From the NCBI GenBank assembly GCA_020345705.1, contig CP070766.1:1871034-1882529 (forward strand): a stretch of DNA of 11,496 nucleotides, written 5' to 3'. A program made the translations under genes and the position numbers. This DNA comes from Candidatus Zixiibacteriota bacterium (GTDB lineage Bacteria; Zixibacteria; MSB-5A5; GN15; PGXB01). Positions within the stretch are counted from its first letter, which is position 1. Every line of letters starts with the position of its first letter. Below, in pieces: positions 7,386 through 11,496 of this stretch. A model generated the notes under the pieces. That model was not told where the DNA came from. It saw only the letters and a program-made list of their open reading frames with translations, and did no database searches.

Positions 7386-7597
7386 GGCCTTGGGGAATTC
7401 AGGGACATATCAAACATTCGGAAGAAAACCTTTCTTAATTCCATACACGCCCCCTCTATGAGCGCGTCGTTCGGAATGATATTGATCTAAATGAAATCCG
7501 ACGCTATATTAGAAGCAATCCTTTGAGAAGAGAGTTAACTGTGAAATCTTTCAACGTCCGCGATTAATGGTTTACCGTTTGTGTTTGCGTATTCGCT
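7386..7597 (+). other. Intergenic region between large- and small-subunit-like genes
   Basis: These 212 bases hold no gene of normal size and no clear terminator. The only strong signal is the promoter match at 7482-7510. A nine-codon frame beginning GTG 7541 and ending TAA 7565-7567 follows a purine-rich AGAGAG stretch, but its peptide shows no attenuator-like codon pattern. Confidence 0.5.
7482..7510 (+). promoter_or_regulatory. Candidate promoter for the small-subunit-like gene
   Basis: TTGATC (7482-7487), a 17-bp spacer and TATATT (7505-7510) predict a start near 7517 and a leader of about 80 bases before ATG 7598. It implies that the small subunit can be expressed independently of the HIT/large-subunit unit, unlike typical leuCD operons. 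Confidence 0.45.
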
Positions 7598-8083
7598 ATG
7601 ATTAAAGGCAAAGTCATTCTGCTCGGTGACAATATCAGAGCCAACATTATTTATCCCGATAAATATCATTCCGAAGTTGAATCGGCCGGGGCGGTCGGGC
7701 ACCTGTTTGAGGACCTGGATGTGACTGTACCCGGTAAACCCGATGACCCCGGAATTGTCGTCGCCGGAGAGAATTTCGGCGGCGGAGCCGATTGCGGTCA
7801 GGCCGTTGATGCGCTCCTGGCTGCCGGTGTGTTGTGCGTAGTGGCGCGGAGTTACGGCCGCAATTTTTACCGGAAGGCGATAAATGAGGCTCTTCCGGCC
7901 GTCGTCGCCGACCTGGTTGACAGAGTCCATGACGGTGATGAAATTGAGATCGACTTACGGCTCGGAAAGATAGCACTGCCGAACGGGGAGTGCGACTTTG
8001 AACCGTTTCCTGCCTTCCTTCAGAAAGTCGTTGACTGCGGTGGGTTGATGCAGTATGTCAAGAACGAAATTTCAATAAAATAG
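7598..8083 (+). CDS. Aconitase/IPMD small-subunit-like (swivel domain) protein with altered catalytic loop
   Basis: A 161-residue protein of normal length for LeuD/HacB-type small subunits. Family landmarks are RGK-like KGKVILLGDNI at the start, IVVAGENFG (about 52-61), AAGVLCVVARSYGRNFYRKAIN, DGDEIEIDL, and a C-terminal VVDCGGLMQYVK. The loop that normally reads NFGCGSSREHA reads NFGGGADCGQA (59-69). The catalytic Ser, its Ser neighbour and the substrate Arg (aconitase Ser642/Ser643/Arg644) are therefore A64, D65 and C66. The DTDAI motif near the N-terminus reads RANII. The fold looks intact, without frameshift or truncation, so this is a maintained gene rather than a decayed one. It should pair with the 541-residue protein upstream, which has complementary losses. 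It might be an active enzyme with new chemistry, or a ligand-sensing swivel domain. No Shine-Dalgarno is evident at this ATG. Confidence 0.88.
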   Translation: MIKGKVILLGDNIRANIIYPDKYHSEVESAGAVGHLFEDLDVTVPGKPDDPGIVVAGENFGGGADCGQAVDALLAAGVLCVVARSYGRNFYRKAINEALPAVVADLVDRVHDGDEIEIDLRLGKIALPNGECDFEPFPAFLQKVVDCGGLMQYVKNEISIK

Positions 8084-8240
8084 TCGATCTGTTGCGATTT
8101 CAAAAAACGAGCTTTGGCGGCTCTCACGCGAGATCGGGATTTTTTAGGATTGACCGTCCGGATTTCCTTGGATGGGCTAAGCCCCTTTTAATTTAATCCC
8201 CGGTCCTGCGGTTGAGGACCAGGTTAGGGCACGGCCCGGA
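8084..8240. other. Convergent intergenic region between the small-subunit-like gene and rho
   Basis: Both flanking genes end here. A weak plus-strand hairpin GGGC-TAA-GCCC (8174-8184) is followed by CTTTT, and may end the plus-strand transcript. On the minus strand, a 4-bp GAGC/GCTC stem with GTTTTTT around 8103-8120 could end the rho transcript. Neither is strong. Confidence 0.3.
8202..8220. repeat. Inverted repeat near the rho 3' end
   Basis: GGTCCT (8202-8207) and AGGACC (8215-8220) form a 6-bp stem with a 7-base loop. It lies about 20 bases beyond the rho stop codon. No T-run follows on either strand, so it is not a standard terminator, but the hairpin could protect the rho mRNA 3' end. 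Confidence 0.4.
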
Positions 8241-9515
8241 TTAATCTTTCATCGAACTGAGAAACTTCTCGTTGTTCTTGGTCTTTTTCATCCGGTCGAT
8301 GAGAAATTCCATCGCCTCAATCGGGTTCATTTCGGCCAGGAATTTGCGCAATATCCACACCTTGGCCAGCACGTCGGCCAACAGCAGGAGCTCTTCTTTT
8401 CGCGTTGAACTGCGATTGAGATCCATGGCCGGGAAGATACGCCGGTCAGAAAGACGCCTGTCAAGAACCATTTCCAGATTGCCGGTCCCTTTGAATTCCT
8501 CAAAAATGACTTCGTCCATTCTGGAACCGGTTTCAATGAGGGCTGTTCCGATGATGGTCAGCGAACCGCCTTCTTCGATGTTTCGAGCTGCGCCGAAAAA
8601 TCGTTTCGGCTTATGGAGCGCATTGCTGTCAACACCTCCGGAAAGGATTTTGCCCGAGTGGGGGACGACGGCATTGTGGGCCCGGGCCAGCCGCGTAATG
8701 CTGTCAAGCAAAATCACGACGTTATGCTTGTGTTCCACCAGGCGTTTGGCCTTTTCGAGAACCATGTTGGCTACGGCGACGTGCCGATCGGCGGGTTCGT
8801 CAAAGGTGGAAGAGATAACTTCACCTCGTACGGACCGCCGCATATCAGTGACCTCTTCCGGGCGCTCGTCGATCAGGAGGACTATCAGTTTGACTTCGGG
8901 ATGATTGGTCGTAATCGAATTCGCGATTTTCTGGAGGATTATGGTTTTGCCCGCTTTGGGCGGGGAGGTGATGAGAGCGCGCTGGCCCTGGCCGATCGGT
9001 GTCATCAGGTCCATTATCCTGGTCGTCATGTCGTCCGGATTGACTTCAAGCTTGAACGGCTCGTTAGGATACAATGGGGTTAAGTTGTCAAAAAGGGTTT
9101 TGTTTTTGGCAACTTCCGGATTTTCGAAGTTTATCGCCTCGATTTTCAGGAGGGCGAAGTACCTCTCGTTGTCTTTCGGCGGGCGGACCTGTCCGGACAG
9201 AGTGTCGCCGGTGCGCAAATCGAACCTTTTAATCTGCGAGGGTGAGACATAGATATCGTCCGGTCCCGGGAGATAGTTGTAGTCCGGCGAACGCAGAAAT
9301 CCGTAACCCTCGTTGAGTATCTCCAGAACTCCTTCAGCAAAGATCATCCCCTCCTGGTGGGCCGAGGCCGCTTCCATAACCTTGTAAATAAGCTCGGGTT
9401 TCCTCAAACCCGAGACACCCGGAATGTCCAGTTCTTCAGCGATTTCGAGAAGCTCAGCAATCGTTTTAGCTTTCAGCTTTTCGCTGTCGGTGATATCAAC
9501 ATCAATCTTGCTCAT
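8241..9515 (-). CDS. rho: Transcription termination factor Rho
   Basis: A 424-residue protein, close to the 419 of E. coli Rho. Residues ~8-50 are the Rho_N helical module and ~57-125 the cold-shock-like primary RNA-binding domain (GYGFLRSPDYNYLPGPDDIYVS). The rest is the RecA-like hexameric helicase: Walker A PPKAGKT (185-191), LIDERPEEVTDM (214-225), Walker B VVILLD (266-271) with SITRLARA, the Q-loop GGVDSNAL (293-300) and SLTIIGTALIETGSRMDEVI. Rho loads on untranslated RNA and uses ATP to release transcripts from RNA polymerase. All catalytic motifs look intact, and there is no large insertion in the N-terminal domain. ATG 9515 is preceded by a purine-rich AGAGAG Shine-Dalgarno. The gene lies 57 bp after rsfS on the same strand and is probably the last gene of that operon. 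Confidence 0.98.
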   Translation of the reverse strand: MSKIDVDITDSEKLKAKTIAELLEIAEELDIPGVSGLRKPELIYKVMEAASAHQEGMIFAEGVLEILNEGYGFLRSPDYNYLPGPDDIYVSPSQIKRFDLRTGDTLSGQVRPPKDNERYFALLKIEAINFENPEVAKNKTLFDNLTPLYPNEPFKLEVNPDDMTTRIMDLMTPIGQGQRALITSPPKAGKTIILQKIANSITTNHPEVKLIVLLIDERPEEVTDMRRSVRGEVISSTFDEPADRHVAVANMVLEKAKRLVEHKHNVVILLDSITRLARAHNAVVPHSGKILSGGVDSNALHKPKRFFGAARNIEEGGSLTIIGTALIETGSRMDEVIFEEFKGTGNLEMVLDRRLSDRRIFPAMDLNRSSTRKEELLLLADVLAKVWILRKFLAEMNPIEAMEFLIDRMKKTKNNEKFLSSMKD

Positions 9516-9572
9516 TTCAGTTTACTCTCTCTATTTCAATTTATTTTATTTCAGGCGGCTGATTCGGGGGAG

Positions 9573-9920
9573 CTACTTCATTTCTTCGACTGGAGCATCC
9601 CCCCAAAGTTTCTCCAGTGCATAGAACTCTCTGACGGATTTTTGAAAGATATGAACCACCACGTCGACATAGTCCAGCAAAATCCATTTTCCTCCTTGAA
9701 CGCCCTCTCGATGCCAGGGTCTGACATCTCTTTCCAAAAGGCCTTCGTCGATGGCGTCGGCAATTGCCCTGACATGTATATCGACCTCACCACTGATAAT
9801 GACAAAATAGTCGCAAATACTGGTGATGCCTTTAAGTTTGAGAATTTTTACGTCGAAACCTTTTTTGGAGAGAGCGAGTTTTCCAACAGTTCGCGCGATG
9901 GCCAGTGGTGTTTGTTTCAA
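9573..9920 (-). CDS. rsfS: Ribosome silencing factor RsfS (Iojap/YbeB family)
   Basis: A 115-residue protein, the usual length for RsfS. Diagnostic segments are CDYFVIISG (36-44), RPWHREG (67-73), WILLDYVDVVVHIF (79-92) and REFYALEKLWGDA (97-109). RsfS binds ribosomal protein uL14 on the 50S subunit and blocks joining of the 30S subunit, lowering translation when nutrients are scarce. The start appears to be TTG (9920), with a TAA codon in frame five codons upstream. AAGGAG lies about 15 bases before it and a second AGGA only two bases before, so initiation may be weak and regulated. It begins 19 bp after the LytR_C gene stop, and rho follows. In many bacteria rsfS sits beside a LytR-type or nadD gene, and this context fits that habit. 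Confidence 0.97.
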   Translation of the reverse strand: MKQTPLAIARTVGKLALSKKGFDVKILKLKGITSICDYFVIISGEVDIHVRAIADAIDEGLLERDVRPWHREGVQGGKWILLDYVDVVVHIFQKSVREFYALEKLWGDAPVEEMK

Positions 9921-9939
9921 GTTCCTTTCTTATATCTCC

Positions 9940-10443
9940 TTATTCCAAAGATTCATGAAATATCTTTTCGAAGTCCTCGCCCAGAACAAGCGTTACGGTT
10001 ATACTACGGTAATTATTCTCAAATGACTCGAAAATAATGCCGTCCGGCTCACAACCAATCTGTTCGGCCAGAATCCGGGCCGGCGTCAAGTCCTTTGTCC
10101 GTGAAATCAAAAAACTGCTTTTGACACGGTAAGAATCGAAGTCTCCCACGTCAACCACGTTCACTTCAAGGGGTAATTTAACCACCTGCGCCAGCCTTGC
10201 CGACACTCGAGACGCGGCGCCGTCGACGCCGCAGCCGTTCAGGATTTGCAGCCGAATCACATGATCCGGGGAGTCCACGGTTCTCGACAGCCCGTGAGTT
10301 ATCCTGATGGCAAAACTTGCCCCATATATTATTACCAGGGCCAGGATTGTAACAATGGCCATCTCGAGAAGACGGGAATTCTTCTTCGGCTGAGGTGACC
10401 GTCTTCTTATTGAGTTCTTTCTGGTGGTTTTCTTTCGAAGCAT
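9940..10443 (-). CDS. Membrane-anchored LytR C-terminal (LytR_C) domain protein
   Basis: A 167-residue protein. Residues 1-25 are very basic (RKKTTRKN, RRRSPQPKK), followed by one hydrophobic membrane segment (~27-47). This predicts an inner-membrane anchor with the rest outside the cytoplasm. Residues ~62-156 match the LytR_C / cell-envelope-related pattern: IRLQILNGCGVDGAA (63-77), then a strand-rich half with FLISRTKD and the end ITVTLVLGEDFEKI. The catalytic LytR-CpsA-Psr phosphotransferase domain is absent, so it is a stand-alone LytR_C protein, probably an accessory or binding module in the envelope. No strong Shine-Dalgarno precedes ATG 10443. It lies 34 bp after the secreted protein gene and 19 bp before rsfS, in line with one transcript. 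Confidence 0.85.
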   Translation of the reverse strand: MLRKKTTRKNSIRRRSPQPKKNSRLLEMAIVTILALVIIYGASFAIRITHGLSRTVDSPDHVIRLQILNGCGVDGAASRVSARLAQVVKLPLEVNVVDVGDFDSYRVKSSFLISRTKDLTPARILAEQIGCEPDGIIFESFENNYRSITVTLVLGEDFEKIFHESLE

Positions 10444-10477
10444 CTATTTGTCGATGTGTTTGGTGGGTGGAGTTCAG

Positions 10478-10957
10478 CTATCTGTGCAAACGCCTCCAGT
10501 CATAAAGGCTATATGGATAGTACGGGTTATAATTGACTCCGGGATAAGATATAAAATTGACCGACATTCTGAAGTTATCCGACGGGTGATAGTCCAGATT
10601 CACGGCAGGGAAGAAAGAGGCATCAGAATGGGCGCTGCTGCTTACAAACGATTCAGGATTATGAAGGATGTTGAGATTCAGAGTCAGCGACAGCGAATGC
10701 GTTAATTCATAGAATATGGAGCCGGAGTAGAGCCCAATGGAGCCGGAACTCCCGCCGCCGGAAAAGAATGCAACCGAATAGGAATGCGACCATTTAACCC
10801 GGGAAAGATCTATTAAAGAAAACGGTTTGTTAGCCGGTTTCAGGCCAAACATATCCTGCCGGACCGATTGGATTTCGGCTTTATCGGCCGACTGACCCCA
10901 GGCCGAGGCCCCGAGGATAAAAACCAATAAAATCATAATGAGAAATACATTTTTCAT
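10478..10957 (-). CDS. Secreted protein of unknown function, probably outer-membrane or periplasmic
   Basis: A 159-residue protein. Residues 1-22 form a clear Sec signal peptide (MKNVF, a hydrophobic core, GASAWGQS). The mature part begins with a charged stretch, then FSLIDLSRVKWSHSYSVAFFSGGGSSGSIGLY (47-78). From ~58 to the end it alternates short polar/aromatic strands such as IFYELTHSLSLTLNLNIL, NLDYHPSDNFRMSVNFISY and a Tyr/Pro/Asn-rich tail. This resembles a few strands of an outer-membrane beta-sheet or barrel, although it is too short for a typical full barrel. No named family is recognised. ATG 10957 is preferred over an in-frame GTG at 10975 because GGGGGAG lies six bases before it. 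A promoter with a palindromic -10 region lies upstream, and LytR_C, rsfS and rho follow. Confidence 0.72.
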   Translation of the reverse strand: MKNVFLIMILLVFILGASAWGQSADKAEIQSVRQDMFGLKPANKPFSLIDLSRVKWSHSYSVAFFSGGGSSGSIGLYSGSIFYELTHSLSLTLNLNILHNPESFVSSSAHSDASFFPAVNLDYHPSDNFRMSVNFISYPGVNYNPYYPYSLYDWRRLHR

Positions 10958-10989
10958 AAAAAACTCCCCCGCCACCGGCAGGCTACAGA

Positions 10990-11008
10990 CAAAAGCTATC
11001 AGCTTTTG
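10990..11008. repeat. 19-bp palindrome over a promoter -10 box (possible operator)
   Basis: CAAAAGCT and AGCTTTTG form perfect 8-bp arms around ATC. The element covers the -10 hexamer of the minus-strand promoter at 10993-11021, which is the classic position of a repressor operator. A hairpin role is less likely because no T-run follows on either strand. Confidence 0.55.
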
Positions 11009-11021
11009 AAAATAATGTCAA
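10993..11021 (-). promoter_or_regulatory. Promoter of the secreted protein–LytR_C–rsfS–rho unit
   Basis: Read on the minus strand, TTGACA (11016-11021), a 17-bp spacer and TAGCTT (10993-10998) predict a start near 10986, about 30 bases before the ATG of the secreted protein. The -35 box is perfect and the -10 is moderate, as expected for a controlled promoter. Confidence 0.5.
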
Positions 11022-11099
11022 TAAAATTCTGCCCATATATTCTATCGGCGTTTAAGCAAATGCCATCCATATATAATACAGTTCCGGGGAGGATTTCGT

Positions 11100-11496
11100 C
11101 TAACTCTTTATTTCTTTTTCGAGAGCCTTCAACTGCGCCAGCGAGTTTATGCCTCTGACTTCAACCGGGTCGGCAGTTTTCACGACGGCGCAGGGCATGC
11201 CTGAGTTTCGCAGAATCTTGACAGTATCGGTCAGATAATATTCTTTCTGCACGTTGTCGTTGCCGACCTTGTGGAGCGCGGAAAACAGGTCGTTGGCGCT
11301 GAAGCAGAAGGTGCCGGTATTGATTTCACTTATCTGTCTAGTCATGGAGTCGGCATCCTTCTCCTCGATAATCTCCAACAGAATGTCGGAGCCGGGCTGT
11401 CTGATGATCCTTCCATATCCGGTGGGGTCGTCGAAATCGGCGGACAGGCAGGTCGCGGAGGCGCTATTTTTCGTGTGTACATTGAAAAGTTCATTA
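11100..11496 (-). CDS. GlmU-type nucleotidyltransferase, C-terminal part (5' end outside window)
   Basis: The frame stays open to the window edge and ends at TAG 11100-11102, leaving 131 visible residues. Landmarks of the GlmU N-terminal (UDP-GlcNAc pyrophosphorylase-like) fold are ATCLSADFDDPTGYGRI, EIIEEKDAD, EINTGTFCF, VGNDNVQKEYYLTDTV and the end GINSLAQLKALEKEI. Such enzymes make nucleotide sugars from sugar phosphate and NTP in the cytoplasm. In bifunctional GlmU this end joins a left-handed beta-helix acetyltransferase, but here a stop codon follows at once, so the protein is single-domain. The sugar substrate cannot be set without the missing N-terminal half. A 142-bp gap with its own promoter separates it from the secreted protein, so it is probably a separate unit. 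A start at TTG 11378 would cut the fold and is wrong. Confidence 0.88.
   Translation of the reverse strand, partial: NELFNVHTKNSASATCLSADFDDPTGYGRIIRQPGSDILLEIIEEKDADSMTRQISEINTGTFCFSANDLFSALHKVGNDNVQKEYYLTDTVKILRNSGMPCAVVKTADPVEVRGINSLAQLKALEKEIKS

Noticed and set aside
7541..7567. Nine-codon leader peptide before the small-subunit-like gene
   Set aside because: It starts with GTG, has only a loose AGAGAG upstream, holds no run of Leu or other regulatory codons, and no attenuator hairpins are visible.
5760..8083. A normal leuCD pair for leucine biosynthesis
   Set aside because: Overall similarity is clear, but the substrate Arg, Ser and catalytic Ser positions are replaced in both subunits, an HTH region is added, and no other leucine gene is nearby. 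Gene symbols leuC/leuD were therefore not used.
9357..10037. 226-codon plus-strand reading frame
   Set aside because: It lies opposite rho, rsfS and the LytR_C gene, all strongly supported on the minus strand, and its translation shows no domain.

Overview
The window comes from a bacterial chromosome of roughly 50% GC with Gram-negative-type features: a sigma-54 activator, a Rho with an ordinary N-terminus, and a probable outer-membrane or periplasmic protein. The combination of a TPR-GAF-sigma54 regulator, a HIT protein overlapping a LeuC-like gene, and a LytR_C–rsfS–rho run resembles uncultivated FCB-type phyla such as Zixibacteria. That placement is an impression from gene content and was not tested. 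No rRNA, tRNA, CRISPR array or transposase gene was found.

Left part, plus strand. About 320 bases without a convincing gene open with an 18-bp perfect palindrome. A DUF362 protein with two C-terminal 4Fe-4S motifs follows (323-1462). Next is a probable two-gene unit: a small secreted Gly/Asp-rich protein (1636-1974) and a 976-residue enhancer-binding protein (2016-4946) with TPR, GAF, AAA+ (intact GAFTGA loop) and Fis-type HTH domains. Overlapping sigma-54-like and sigma-70-like promoter matches lie upstream of the small gene. A 22-residue lysine-rich microprotein (5032-5100) with a strong Shine-Dalgarno and a clear intrinsic terminator closes this part.

Middle part, plus strand. A HIT-family nucleotide-binding protein (5275-5796) overlaps by 37 bp a 541-residue protein (5760-7385). 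The latter joins two tandem HTH-like repeats to an aconitase/3-isopropylmalate dehydratase large-subunit domain. A matching small-subunit protein (7598-8083) has its own promoter match. The three cluster cysteines are kept, but substrate-binding and catalytic residues conserved throughout the aconitase superfamily are replaced in both subunits: SH to GY and Arg to Trp in the large subunit, SSREH to ADCGQ in the small one. With the DNA-binding-type N-terminus, this suggests an Fe-S protein pair repurposed for regulation or for different chemistry, rather than leucine biosynthesis. It is the most interesting item in the window.

Right part, minus strand, reading from high to low coordinates: the C-terminal part of a GlmU-type nucleotidyltransferase without an acyltransferase domain (11100-11496, running off the window), a secreted protein of unknown function (10478-10957) behind a promoter with a palindrome over its -10 box, a membrane-anchored LytR_C protein (9940-10443), the ribosome silencing factor RsfS (9573-9920) and transcription terminator Rho (8241-9515). 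The last four are closely spaced and probably form an operon joining envelope and core translation/transcription functions. The plus and minus transcription units converge at 8084-8240.
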